64,000 nucleotides of DNA from Owenia fusiformis (taxonomy: Eukaryota > Annelida > Polychaeta > Sabellida > Oweniidae). The stretch is from assembly GCA_903813345.2 (NCBI GenBank), contig CAIIXF020000009.1, positions 8,982,030 through 9,046,029 of the forward strand, in the 5' to 3' direction. Made by a program: the position numbers and the translations under genes. The notes below the pieces were generated by a model. The model did no database searches and was not told where the DNA came from. It saw nothing but the letters and a program-made list of their open reading frames with translations. Below, piece after piece: positions 1 to 9,714 of the stretch; position 1 is the stretch's first letter; every line of letters starts with the position of its first letter.

Positions 1-153
1 GCTATTGTACATATCAATATCTAACTAGGGCTTTTTAACTATTACATGTATGTCAACCGAAGGACAAGTAATCGCTAGGCCCTTATTTGCATCTGGTTTA
101 TTTCCATAACCAGTTTCTGAAAATCACCTCTTTATAGCCCAGGAAAACTTTGA

Positions 154-1214
154 CCCTGGTCACTAAGTTCTGGGAATTGGTCTGCCATTTCAAGATTTCT
201 CAACCATTTTAGTTGAAATTTTCAGCAGGTGTACATTGTATAGTTCTGAATTGACTAGCAATGTTTCAAATACATATCACATCTATAATTTATTTAATTG
301 TAATTACAAAAAAAGTAAAAGTGGATAGCGGGTCAGCAAATTTTGACTGATGTTAATCTTAAAGTTTCCTGCAAAACATATTCATCTTGCCTAGATGGTT
401 ACTTCAAACTACTTGTACTAGAGGTAGAACAGTTCTCTTGCAGTCATTTATTCAGAACTACTCTTCATTGCTGAGAGGATCATTTCATTTATATTTGTTT
501 CCATAAGCCTGGACGCACATGCGTTGTTGACAAACTTAGTCCACAAGGATGTGTTCCATTCCTCCCTGTAGTATCCCTTGAAGATTTGCTCAGGCCGTTG
601 AAATCAGTTCCTTATGGGAATCAAACTTATGACCTCTCATATAATGCTTTAGCACCCAAAATGTAGTGAAGCCTAATGCTGCTTCATCTGGTGAATAATG
701 TCTGGTGAATATGGGGCAGTAATAACTTGTGTGAACCTTAATTCTTCAAGAGTAGTAGAGGCAGCTTGAGTAATGGGATGGAGCATAGTCATAATGGAAG
801 ATAACTCCCCGCTAATATGAGTCATGATTGTAACTTTGGGATGCTGATGAATAACGGGAAAATAGAGCAAAGTACACTCTTATATAACAATAAAGGTGTT
901 ACTTTAGAAACTAAAGTTAGAAGTATTTGAAAACATAAAAAAAATCACAGAAATATGTCCACCAAATAGGTATTTATTAACCATACTTTTGGATCAAGCA
1001 AAATCTGAATTCATTTTTATTTTACTTGACCCGCTACGCCATTTGTCATGTTGCTATAGTAACAATAATTATCCATTGTGACATCAGATGACAATGAGAC
1101 TGTTTTATCCAACCCAAAATTACATTCCCCATTCACCTTGAAAATTTCAAGTAAATTGGTTGAAAAATAATGAAATGACAGATAAATTCCCAGAACTTAG
1201 TGATCACCCTGTAC
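154..1214. mobile_element. Relic mariner-like DNA transposon with inverted ends
   Basis: The two ends are inverted copies of each other. An 18-bp core at 161-178 is exactly complementary to 1185-1202, and weaker similarity continues inward for roughly 150-200 bp; both arms reach a shared 'agcgggtca' word. The interior carries a broken Tc1/mariner transposase on the minus strand (487-870). Ends, size near 1.06 kb and content fit a degenerate mariner-like element. The exact outer ends and a TA target duplication could not be placed. Confidence 0.6.
487..870 (-). pseudogene. Tc1/mariner-type transposase, C-terminal fragment
   Basis: Read on the minus strand, this stretch contains TTLEEL followed by the APYSPD block, then after a frame change an LKHYMRGHKFDSHKEL-like segment. 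In Tc1/mariner (DD34D) transposases a TLEEL...PPYSPDLAPSD block precedes an LK..L.G..F.S..E segment near the C terminus, so the order matches. Two in-frame stops and a frameshift near position 680 make it inactive, and the last catalytic Asp block (PSD) is not preserved. It lies inside the inverted ends at 154-1214. Only the C-terminal third is visible. Confidence 0.6.
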
Positions 1215-1685
1215 AAGTGAATTTTATGTAATTCTTCTATAGCCTAGATAACAACAAATTCTAAAAGATATTTGAATTACCCTGATTTAGTTAAAACATA
1301 CAGAGATCTCTTATTTGAAACAAACCACAAAGTTCAATGCATGTGTTAATCCAAACTCGTGTCTGAAATAATAATACACAAACATTTACTTTATTCCAAC
1401 GCAAAGCAGTTCCGCCAATAACAAAAATATACATTGATACCTTAGGTTTCAGAAAATTAGAAATTGTTCCTCTCTTGTTGGGATTCTCCAATTTCCCTGC
1501 TTCTGTTTGAGTATAATTTAATAAAAAAAAAATGTTAAAAAAGCTAAATTAATGCCATTCTTCGCATGCTTGTCAGTTCTCTTCTCAGTACATGTCCCCG
1601 TTTGTGACATGGCTCAGTTGCATATTTAGATAAAATAATTGAAATTTATATAAATTGCGATGGTATTTAAGATGGTTCCCTCGGA
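1215..1685. other. No feature recognised
   Basis: AT-rich spacer between the mariner relic and the first copy of the 1.3-kb dispersed repeat. No convincing coding frame, RNA gene or repeat is visible. Confidence 0.5.
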
Positions 1686-1689
1686 GTTA

Positions 1690-2152
1690 AATCAAAACAT
1701 TAATCTATGTTCAAAAATATTCACGTTCTCTATATGTTGACAATTTCTGTTATTGTTCTTGCAATCTGTTGTTGCTTCTCTGACGAAATATCTTGGCTTT
1801 AGCTGATCGTAAGAAGAACATCTGCCATGTCGTCTTTGATAGTGGGGTTGAGTTCCTCTATTAAATTACAGGGTCGACCCTGGAGTTCTATCCAAGACAA
1901 TATCAACATTTTTTTTCGTTTGAACTGGCTATGGCTCAGTATTACACTGAGACTTAACCTGTCCATTACACTGGACGCCTTTTGGTTATTAATTTAACTT
2001 TAATACTGTCTACCTTCTCTTGGATTTTTTCATTTCTAGAGTGCCTCCCTTTGAGCTTTTGACTGAAGGTATTCCCCATAAGTCCCTTTAATTCACTTCA
2101 CTATTCCCTGAGTTTGATTATTGTTATTGGTTGTTTTAAACCCCCCTGTCCA
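1690..2152 (+). repeat. Dispersed repeat A, copy 1 (3' part only)
   Basis: Aligns by eye with 19835-20236 and 38510-38911. All three contain 'tgttattgttcttgcaat', a pair of short palindromes around 'ttacactgag' and 'ccattacactgga', and end near 'tgtcca'. This copy is the most diverged and lacks the 5' 860 bp present in the other two. The family was not identified. Confidence 0.75.
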
Positions 2153-2183
2153 TTCCAATTAAATTACTGTTGACACAAGCGAT

Positions 2184-2254
2184 CCCCGGGTAGCTCAGTC
2201 GGTAAGGCGCTCGCCCAGCGTCTGGGCAGCCCGGGTTCGAATCTCGGCGGGGTG
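2184..2254 (+). tRNA. tRNA-like sequence, probably a pseudo-tRNA or SINE head
   Basis: A perfect RNA polymerase III A box (tagctcagtcgg, 2191-2202) and a near-perfect B box (ggttcgaatct, 2234-2244) are correctly spaced. The T arm pairs (ccggg/ctcgg) and an anticodon-type stem gccc/gggc is present. The acceptor stem has only five clean pairs (ccccg/cgggg), two extra bases precede the A box, the D stem has a mismatch, and the base before the candidate anticodon is not T. A functional tRNA is therefore unlikely; a tRNA-derived SINE head or a decayed tRNA gene fits better. Confidence 0.5.
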
Positions 2255-2264
2255 TATTTCAATT

Positions 2265-3240
2265 ATTTATTTAAAAATAAATGGTTGTGATTTTGATTTT
2301 ACGCTTAAAAACATTTATATCTACATCAAGTTTATTTTAGAGCATTTATGGTCACTTCAGTGTATAAATACCAAAATAACCAGCATATACTTATCTCGTA
2401 GGAGGACGTATAGATATTTTGAAGGTTTGGAGTAGGAAAACCCATTTACTATCAAAATAACAAGCATCTCGGAGGAGGACATATAATTCTCACGAAGATA
2501 TTTTGGAGCTTGAAATAGGAAAACGCATTTACTGTACGGCTATTTTCACTGTTTCAGTATTTTGCAAAATTAAATACTTAACTCCAATCTCAGAAAAAAA
2601 TAGAAAAAGAAGAAAATATGGAAGTCTGTTGAAATGTGTAAAACCTTAAAAATAATTGCGTAACTTTAGAATCAACCCCCAAGACATTGAGTATTACGGG
2701 ATTGAAAAATAGTTAGCGTACAGTAAATTACTTTTTCTACTACAAAGCCTCTGGAAAGTTCCTACTCTTTTTCATGTAAGATGTTGCTATATAAAGGATG
2801 ATATTTCTTGTGAAACTTCATCTTAAAATCGCTATAATACAACAACAATATTCGCAACATTTGATTTAGCTGAGGCAGATATGCATTCGACAGTGACTAC
2901 GATATTCTTAACTGTGGCGACGGTGTTAAAATTTTCTAAGACTGCAAAGGGAAGGAAAACTTGTGTTTTGGAAGATGGAGGATGAGCGCTGAAACTTCCC
3001 ATTACCTTTTTTCGGAAGATTCTAAAGATGGAAGTTGCCCTCAAGGCATGGACAGATAGTTTATCGATTTGTGAAATGAAGAAATGCAAAATTATATCAT
3101 CAAACTGTTTCGTGACCGGAGATGCTGAATGGGTAACGTAAGTACGTCAGAACGGCAACTCCAGCAGACAGATCAAAATCTGCATGGAGGCATGGCAAGC
3201 GCTTCTGGGAGCGACAGAACAAATAAGAATTAACATTAAA
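2265..3240. other. AT-rich spacer with a weak direct repeat, upstream of the 3.3-kb gene
   Basis: Two imperfect direct copies of about 95 bp lie at roughly 2365-2535; both contain 'ggaggac' and 'aggaaaac'. The last 150 bp (3090-3240) are less AT-rich and could hold the 5' untranslated region of the gene at 3261. No TATA box in a clear position was seen. Confidence 0.4.
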
Positions 3241-3260
3241 CCCACAGCCTGTAAATCACC

Positions 3261-3911
3261 ATGTCAAGGGAACGGAATGACGACGACATCTCCATGTATA
3301 GAATGATTCATGGTTTTGAGAAAGGGGAATGGTCCAGCGACTTTTCATCAGTGAAAATGCGATGCATGGAACACAACTTGCGAGATGTTTCCATGGATGT
3401 GTATCCCCCGAAAAAAACAGATCTCCATCGTGTTGTTATTGGAACTATGGCTCACATCCTCTCTTGGCATTGCGACGCATTATATCTCTCAAGGTGATTT
3501 TTATCCTGTATTAATATTATCATTATTGTTATTATTTTAACCTATGATTATTTTTATTACATTATTACAATTGTTTCATTTTAATCTAAAATTGATTTGG
3601 TTTTCCCTTTCACATATGCTTTCAGCATCGATTCCCGCACGCCAGAAAACGAGATCTATGAAAAGACCAAACTTGTAGCTGAGTATCTAAAAGAAGCATG
3701 GGAAGGTGTACAGTTTGGACTAGTTAAAGAAGTATGCTATGAATTGATGCGTAGAATTGGATTAGATGCTGACCCAGAGGAACTTGACCAGGAAATAAAC
3801 ATGTGTTATAATTCCGAAGTTATTGACTGGAAAACAATTATATTACAAAAGGATGAAAACGCCAAAATAATGGATGAAATAACAGGACAGGTCCTGAAGA
3901 ATATTCACTAG
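3261..3911 (+). CDS. Unknown protein of 172 residues, two exons
   Basis: Exon 1 is 3261-3493, from an ATG preceded by 'tcacc', and ends at AG|GTGATT. The 132-bp intron ends in a pyrimidine-rich 'tatgctttcag'. Exon 2 is 3626-3911. The junction is phase 2 and joining keeps the frame open, creating a Ser codon; the product is 172 residues. The N-terminal half is charged (MSRERNDDD...) and the C-terminal half looks helical (YEKTKLVAEYLKEAWEGVQF). No family, signal peptide or membrane segment is recognised. Clean splice sites and a charged, low-repeat composition favour a real gene; being a fragment of a larger mobile-element gene is the alternative. Confidence 0.55.
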
Positions 3912-3917
3912 TTTTAT

Positions 3918-3947
3918 TAGACTCCAGATTTGAAAATCTAGAGTCTA
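3918..3947. repeat. Short hairpin just after the stop codon
   Basis: Arms 3918-3931 and 3934-3947 pair over 14 bp with one mismatch and a 2-nt loop ('tagactccagattt' against 'aaatctagagtcta'). It starts 7 bp after the stop codon of the 172-residue frame. It may be the tip of a mobile element rather than part of the gene. Confidence 0.6.
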
Positions 3948-4025
3948 TTGCGTTTGCCCGTATTCTTATTATTTTTCTTAGCAAGATATCTCAATAACTA
4001 GAAGACTTAGGGTAAATCTGTTTGC

Positions 4026-4145
4026 ATGGTGAGGGCTGAGTTAGGAGAGAAAGAAGAGCTTGAATCCGAGGGTGTCATTAGCCGAAAAAGTGCGAGTATA
4101 AATTCTGATATAATTCGAGAAAACAAAACTTTAACCTTCCTACAG
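4026..4145 (+). CDS. Possible short coding exon, unknown
   Basis: Forty codons from an ATG (MVRAELGEKEELESEG...) end at CAG|GTAATT, a plausible donor. An acceptor-like 'tttttcttag' lies 45 bp upstream. The composition is charged and coding-like, but no partner exon with matching phase was found; the exon-like frame at 5055 needs another phase. Low confidence. Confidence 0.2.
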
Positions 4146-4211
4146 GTAATTTCGATAGCAAACGATCGACTTAACCACAAGAGTAGTCATATAAATATAT
4201 TGGTAATATAG

Positions 4212-5050
4212 TTATGGTATATATAACATTGTAAAGTGTCAATAGAAATCAACTTGAGAATTCATGATTGTAATATTTTTTGTAAAAGAAATGAAAAAAT
4301 ACTAAAAGAAACCCGTCGGACATTTTAAGTAAACAAAGTAGAAAACAAAGAAATATCTAAGAGTTGTCTACTAGCTGTAGAAATTCTTAGTAAAATAAAC
4401 AAAAGCAAGTCATTTTTTGAAGAGGAACAAGCTTCTCAACACATCCCATGAAAACTGAAACTTCTATTTATAAAATTGTAAATCGTATTCTCTTTTACTT
4501 GCAACCATATGAACACATGACAAGCAGTAAAATAATGGGGTGCACTCCACTATAACTATAGTTAAGTGGAACCTAGTATTACCTCATGACCCGATCGCTA
4601 TATTAGATCTAGACATAAGGGGAAATAAAAAATGTGCAAAACAGATACATTTAGTTCAGGTTGAAAGGTAAAGATAATTCCATTAATATATTAAAGAGTT
4701 ATGTAGTAATAAAAGTGTAAAGAAGCTTTTCAATTTTCCTCACTATTAAATTGTTTTCTTTTACTCTCACTTCATAAAAAAACAGCTGGTATGTACTCTC
4801 AATTTTCTAGTTTTGTACGTGTCAACTGCGTACTAATACTGTTTACTAGTGCCAAAAGAAGACACCAACATCAGCAACAACAACAAAACAGATATTTTGT
4901 GACCAACAAATGGTGCATGAACACCAGGGACTTTAAAATACTATAAGGCACAAGGGTTCTGTTAGTTGAGTTTAATTTCGAAAAGCAAAACATCTATAAC
5001 ACGTTGAAGCTACATTTAAAAAAATTCTTTTAAGACTTAGTATTTCATTA
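4212..5050. other. No feature recognised
   Basis: AT-rich DNA with short A and T runs. Nothing coding or repeated within the window was seen. Confidence 0.5.
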
Positions 5051-5054
5051 TTTT

Positions 5055-5321
5055 AGATTGCTTACTTTAAATTCTTTGTTGTGTCTGGTTTGTGGCTGGG
5101 TACCTCATGACCCACTGTGGTTAGACTGTACTCTAACTGTTAAAACACCCAAAAAGCCTAATTTTACTGAACATTTAAATCAAATGGGGATTTGCATTGA
5201 AAATATCCACCTGTTGCATGTCCATCATCTTGGGATAACTTTCACAATCCGAGTATCAAGTAATTGGACTGCTAGAGATTTCTCATATTTCAATTTTAGA
5301 AATACAACTACTTTTCATTAG
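5055..5321 (+). CDS. Possible terminal coding exon, unknown
   Basis: A consensus acceptor 'ttcattattttag' ends at 5054. From 5056 a frame stays open for about 88 codons to a TAG at 5319. The product begins with a short hydrophobic stretch containing CLVCGW, then KTPKKPNFTEHLNQMG and IHLLHVHHLGITFTI. It has no repeat character and no recognised family. If real it is a last exon whose upstream partner is not identified. Confidence 0.3.
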   Translation, partial: RLLTLNSLLCLVCGWVPHDPLWLDCTLTVKTPKKPNFTEHLNQMGICIENIHLLHVHHLGITFTIRVSSNWTARDFSYFNFRNTTTFH

Positions 5322-5675
5322 TTTAATCATTACACTCAAAGTTAAAACCAGTGAATCGTACACGCAAGTTCTAGTAAATGATATACCTTCCATGTAAAGT
5401 GACTGTATAATTTTAACACTTCTTGTTAAATTGATTTTGAACAGTATGTAATTATGTTTATATAATTAGAATATTAAAATGGCATCAGAGAATCATTCCA
5501 AAGAAAGGGATGTGCTGTTAGTAAGTGTACAACATTTGAGACTCAAATTTTCGTGAACACAAATCAATACAAGGTATGATGATCCTTGTGTACATCCATG
5601 CAATCTTTGTGAGAGATAACAACTACCTACGTCAGAACCAGACTTCCCTTCTAGCTTCATTCCAACATTATGAAA

Positions 5676-6697
5676 CAACGCTGCAACTTCATTCTGTCTA
5701 CTTGTTCTTTTAATTCGTATGATAAGAGAGAAACAATTGATTACTATCACTCATCTCTATGTCTTTCTAGGCGAATGTTTAAGAATCTACTTCGAAAAAC
5801 GGATCATTCATATCTTCAATGTTCAACGTTTACAGAACTTATTATTTTAGTAGATTTATTTCAGACGATTGCCGATGTCATCCTTAACACAAGAAATGGA
5901 GGTAAAAACGTTTATATGAAAAATTGATTGATCACACTAATTTCTATATTATATCTTAAGTTAGCATGATATTCATATAAAGTCATGAATCAAATGTTTA
6001 TTTCAATGTTTTTTTACAACGCTGCAACTTCATTCTGTCTACTTGTTCATTTAATTCGTATGATAAGAGAGAAACAATTGATTACTATCACTCATCTCTA
6101 TGTCTTTCTAGGCGAATGTTTAAGAATCTACTTCGAAAAACGGATCATTCATATCTTCAATGTTCAACGTTTACAGAACTTATTATTTTAGTAGATTTAT
6201 TTCAGACGATTGCCGATGTCATCCTTAACACAAGAAATGGAGGTAAAAACGTTTATATGAAAAATTGATTGATCACACTAATTTCTATATTATACCTTAA
6301 GTTAGCATGATATTCATATAAAGTCATGAATCAAATGTTTATTTCAATGTTTTTTTACAACGCTGCAACTTCATTCTGTCTACTTGTTCATTTAATTCGT
6401 ATGATAAGAGAGAAACAATTGATTACTATTACTCATCTCTATGTCTTTCTAGGCGAATGTTTAAGAATCTACTTCGAAAAACGGATCATTCATATCTTCA
6501 ATGTTCAACGTTTACAGAACTTATTATTTTAGTAGATTTATTTCAGACGATTGCCGATGTCATCCTTAACACAAGAAATGGAGGTAAAAACGTTTATATG
6601 AAAAATTGATCGATCACACTAATTTCTATATTATATCTTAAGTTAGCATGATATTCATATAAAGTCATGAATCAAATGTTTATTTCAATTTTTTTTC
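5676..6697 (+). repeat. Three tandem copies of a 341-bp unit
   Basis: The word 'caacgctgcaacttcattc' starts at 5676, 6017 and 6358, so the period is exactly 341 bp. The copies differ at only a few bases (for example near 5721, 6428 and 6610). Each unit holds one exon-like segment flanked by 'ctttctag' and '|gtaaaaacg'. The near-identity points to recent tandem duplication. Confidence 0.95.
5771..5901 (+). CDS. Triplicated exon-like segment of a zinc-finger gene locus (copies also 6112-6242 and 6453-6583)
   Basis: Each copy is 131 bp between an acceptor (ctttctag) and a donor (ggag|gtaaaa). One frame is open through the whole segment and gives MFKNLLRKTD...FTELIILVDLFQTIADVILN, probably helical. 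It starts F-x-x-LLR-x-D, like the frame at 21152 (F-x-x-LLR-V-D). A zinc-finger exon follows at 6712, but the phase does not join to it directly (a stop would be created), so the locus may be decayed or use exons not seen. The function is not recognised. Confidence 0.35.
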
Positions 6698-6711
6698 CTG
6701 TTTGCTTTCAG

Positions 6712-6801
6712 ATTAACAGCAACAACGATACAGGCAAAAGAATTAAGTGTGAATTCTGCAAAAAAACTTTCAGCAAAAACCAAAATAAATCGGACACGTG
6801 A
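6712..6801 (+). CDS. Short exon with half a C2H2 zinc finger
   Basis: A strong acceptor (ttttcctgtttgctttcag) ends at 6711. The frame from 6712 gives 29 residues with IKCEFCKKTFSKNQNKSDT, a C-x2-C-x3-F start of a C2H2 finger, then a stop before the two His. It lies 128 bp after the third tandem exon and 150 bp before a full pair of fingers, so it is probably a truncated first finger of the same protein. Confidence 0.35.
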   Translation: MNSNNDTGKRIKCEFCKKTFSKNQNKSDT

Positions 6802-6951
6802 GAGAAGTACTTCTCCAAATTCGACATACATGTTTTATTTGCAAGACAAAATTCACCTGTGTCACTTATTTAAACTTTGACATTGATGAACAATATATTG
6901 GCATGGACGAATCAAAAGCATTTTCCCCTATTAATCTAGAATCATAACAAA

Positions 6952-7323
6952 ATGCCTCGGATGCTATGTGATAATATTTGTAGAAAAACATTTAATTCAT
7001 TGTTTAATCTCAATCTTCATAAGAGAAGTATTCATACATCAAAGCGTTATAAGTGTGATGCTTGTCAAAAGGAATTTAACAGAGCCTACAACTTACAAAA
7101 ACATGGGTCTAAGAAGAAAGACTGCACCAAGCAAAATGCGACACTCAGCAGGGGGAAGCTGAACCCATGGATGTTGATGATGAACATACAACTACCCAAA
7201 TCTCATCTGAAGAAGACCAGTCGTATATCCTCCAAGATGGTGGCATTGATGAGCCATCGCGAAATATATATAGAAACAACAGCAGAATCATTCATTCCTC
7301 TCATAAAAGAGGTAATGTCATGA
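6952..7323 (+). CDS. C2H2 zinc-finger protein fragment with frameshifted acidic tail
   Basis: Codons from the ATG at 6952 encode two fingers. The first is CDNIC-RKTF...LNLHKRSIH (Cys spaced by three, His by four). The second is YKCDACQKEFNRAYNLQKH, ending in Cys rather than a second His. Near 7150, at a run of five G, the coding signal moves to another frame (7160-7325) that reads EPMDVDDEHTTTQISSEEDQ, an acidic region typical of a linker; the continuing frame has low coding quality. This looks like a one-base indel. DNA or RNA binding is the family expectation. Pairs of fingers followed by an acidic region also stand before Polinton-type polymerase genes, and a polymerase fragment lies 1.5 kb downstream. 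Confidence 0.5.
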   Translation: MPRMLCDNICRKTFNSLFNLNLHKRSIHTSKRYKCDACQKEFNRAYNLQKHGSKKKDCTKQNATLSRGKLNPWMLMMNIQLPKSHLKKTSRISSKMVALMSHREIYIETTAESFIPLIKEVMS

Positions 7324-7519
7324 GTATAACTTTCACCTACCTTCTGGAACTGTATCCATGAATGATCTTTGCCAACAACTGAATGAAATTAATAACTCTC
7401 GAGTCGTGTGTCTTCAGACTAGATTTGAGCCTAGGACTTGTCTTGGCTCTCCGAAACACTGGTGAATTAAGGTATTTTTACCCACACAACAACCAGTCGA
7501 TTTTACCCTCCCTATTATC

Positions 7520-7609
7520 ATGTCAGATCTTAATGATATTGATTCTACCATGGAGCAACTGAGTGAGGTTGATTTCGTTGATACCTTAGATGAAATCAAA
7601 GTATTGTAA
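7520..7609 (+). CDS. Short acidic reading frame downstream of the zinc fingers
   Basis: Twenty-nine codons (MSDLNDIDSTMEQLSEVDF...) are rich in Asp and Glu with regularly spaced Leu, Val and Phe, like a short acidic activation or interaction motif. It may be the C-terminal end of the zinc-finger gene upstream. The GC-rich zinc-finger frame at 31489 also ends in an acidic/hydrophobic tail (NVDIDELLNLV). Confidence 0.25.
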   Translation: MSDLNDIDSTMEQLSEVDFVDTLDEIKVL

Positions 7610-7630
7610 TGAAAATGCAATTTAATTTTG

Positions 7631-8720
7631 TGTTCTCCCGGGGAGTTACACTGAACGAACTGTGGTTTGTTTATAAAAAATTAGGATTTTGTTCGGATCT
7701 TCAATTTCTTGTTCAGTATGTCGGTTTAGTTGTTCTCACTTACTCATTTTTTATATATGTGTGCTCAGATTTATAAATTTAGGAAGATCATAGTGATTAG
7801 TCTGTATTCCCCGGAGAATTTCGTGAAACTATTTGGCAATAATTTCGATTGATAAACCGGATATTAATTTTCTTCCGGAACTATTTTTATGTTCATTTCA
7901 CGTTATTTCTTGCACATTTCTTCCTTTTTATACAATCAAACACATTTAGTTTTATCTCTTGTATTTTCTTTCTACATTTTGCATACTAGTCACCATAACC
8001 ATTGTCTATTTAGTTTATCCGGCATACTTATTTGCGACTTATTTCCATATGCGCGGTTAAAGGTAGTGAGCTGGGTTATAAAAGAAATCTCTATTGGCAA
8101 AAGTGCGCACTCATCAATATTTCAATGGACATACCCTGTACGGCGGCATGACAATGTTTTACATGTTGTAGCGTGCTATTTGGATTGTGGTCGCATTATT
8201 GAATCTTGGATGATTGAGGATGGTTGTCGATGTGTTCAGGTTTGGAGTGGTGCTTCCGAGATCTGCGATTTAGTAGCGCTTGTTCCGACTGAGCGTGCCA
8301 GTGTATTCACGGGTGTCCGGATTTGTTGCGTGATCGGCCACACGGAATAATTTGCATGGGTGCATGTATTTGGTATTTTCCAGTCCCTGACGTGGTGAGT
8401 GGTGATTTGGGCCAACTAGTTGAGATGTCGATGTGGCCATCTGATTTCCATATTGGAGAGATTGTTTTGATATGAACTTTTGATGGATAATGACAATCCA
8501 TTGGATTCGGTTTTGAAGCCTGATAGTGGGAACTTGTCGATTTTTCTTGTAATAAAAACAGGAAAGTGAGGGCTCTGTGATTCATGATATGTGTTGCATA
8601 TATAATTCTAATTGTTTTGTGGATTGTGTGATCATATAAGAGTTGCGTTGACGGTGGAGGCCCCGCCACCGGGACCTATTGCTCATTAGGGGCCCCTGAC
8701 AAAATTAACATCCAGTGATT
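7631..8720. other. Unassigned GT-rich segment, possible LTR or transposon end
   Basis: Base composition changes here: G and T are enriched and CpG-containing words appear. A TATA-like 'gttataaaag' is at about 8075. GC-rich words with dyad character ('ggtggaggccccgccacc', 'ggggcccc') lie at 8654-8700. A 153-codon plus-strand frame (7889-8350) and an overlapping 120-codon minus-strand frame both lack recognisable motifs. The segment may be a mobile-element end; no second copy is in the window. Confidence 0.25.
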
Positions 8721-8839
8721 AATCCCACATTGTGCGGGCCCCGCCTCAAATCCCACAGTATTGTCAGTATCATAATATGAACACCTGAAAAGCGTTCAAA
8801 GACAGCCTATGTGCATTTAGATGCATGGCTTATCATTGA

Positions 8840-9256
8840 AATAGAAATCTGAGGTCCTTAAAAAAATGGTTGGCTAAACAATGGAAAAGTGTTAAAAAAT
8901 CCCCCAGAATACGCGGAGTGAGTATCAAAGACATGCCCTTAATTGAAGATACTTTCAGGGTCAATGTCGAAATCTTTTCTATGGATGAGAATGAAGAAGT
9001 GACTCTTGTTTACAGTAGTCCTTCCAAAAAGTACAACAGCACAATGCGACTGAATACGTTTGAAAACCATGTGAGCTATATCTCTGATTTTGACAAATAT
9101 GCACATAAATTCCGCTGTGGGAACTTTGACAAACTCTTTAAAAAAGGAAGCCAACTTCACTGCCATGAGAAAATCTGTCAAAATGCAAGTTCAGTAATAT
9201 TATCAGCATCATTAACATATGGTATGACCTTCATGTTCTACTTTTTTCAAATGTAA
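8840..9256 (+). pseudogene. Polinton/Maverick-type DNA polymerase B, N-terminal fragment
   Basis: An open frame from 8840 reads SLKKWLAKQWKSVKKSP, RGVSIKDMPLIEDTFRVNV, then LNTFENHVSYISDFDKYAHK, and a Cys/His segment (RCGNFDKLFKKGSQLHCHEK). The order RGV(S/T)...P.(I/V)E..F.(V/L)N(V/I), ENH.SYI.DF..Y.H.(F/Y).C, then a C2H2-like knuckle is what I know from the region before the exonuclease domain in animal Polinton and related protein-primed family B polymerases. The second Cys of the first pair is Phe (CGNF instead of CxxC), and the frame ends before any exonuclease or polymerase motif, so it is a remnant. Zinc-finger exons 1.5 kb upstream may belong to the same original gene. Confidence 0.7.
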
Positions 9257-9346
9257 CATGCAGTATAGTCTGGTCCTCGAATGAAACAGTTCTGCTGTCT
9301 TGACATTTTATAGAGATTCTAATCCGATCGAATTCTAACCTATTTG

Positions 9347-9711
9347 TATAAACAATTATACCGATGAGGAATCTTCGGTCTCAGGAAAGAAAGCTGGATG
9401 ATTTTGCTACATCAGACTTGGCACCAGTTTTCTATTCTCTGAGACCGACGATTCCATCATCGGCTAATTTAGTTGGCTAATTTTTAGTCGGCTAATATTA
9501 TTAACTAATTAACAAAAAGAAAACCAGCAAACTATAAAAAGAAATGTTCCAATGAATTAATTAGAATTAACATTTAGATTTTGACAAAGAGCACGCTACC
9601 AAGAAAGATATTAAGACATGGAATATAAAAACTATTGTAAAAAGTAAAAAATAGAATAAAAAATAGAGAATTTATGTTAACTTTATATCTGATAGATATA
9701 AAAAGACTAAC
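9347..9711. repeat. Dispersed repeat B, copy 1
   Basis: About 365 bp nearly identical to 32536-32906, from 'tgtataaacaattatacc' to 'aaaaagactaaca'. It begins with a long hairpin (9361-9463). The flanks of the two copies differ; the second copy is interrupted at its 3' end by an LTR element. No coding frame. Confidence 0.9.
9361..9463. repeat. Long hairpin, 24-bp arms
   Basis: The arm 9361-9384 (ccgatgaggaatcttcggtc...) pairs with 9439-9463 over about 24 bp with one mismatch and one bulged base, enclosing a loop of about 54 nt. The same hairpin is preserved at 32546-32648. Confidence 0.85.
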
Positions 9712-9714
9712 ACA

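Noticed and set aside
2184-2254. Functional tRNA gene
   Set aside because: The acceptor stem has only five good pairs and the base before the anticodon is not T.
7889-8350. 153-codon plus-strand frame
   Set aside because: Hydrophobic, Cys-rich translation without motifs, overlapped by a minus-strand frame; it has no splice or start context. Listed only as part of an unassigned segment.
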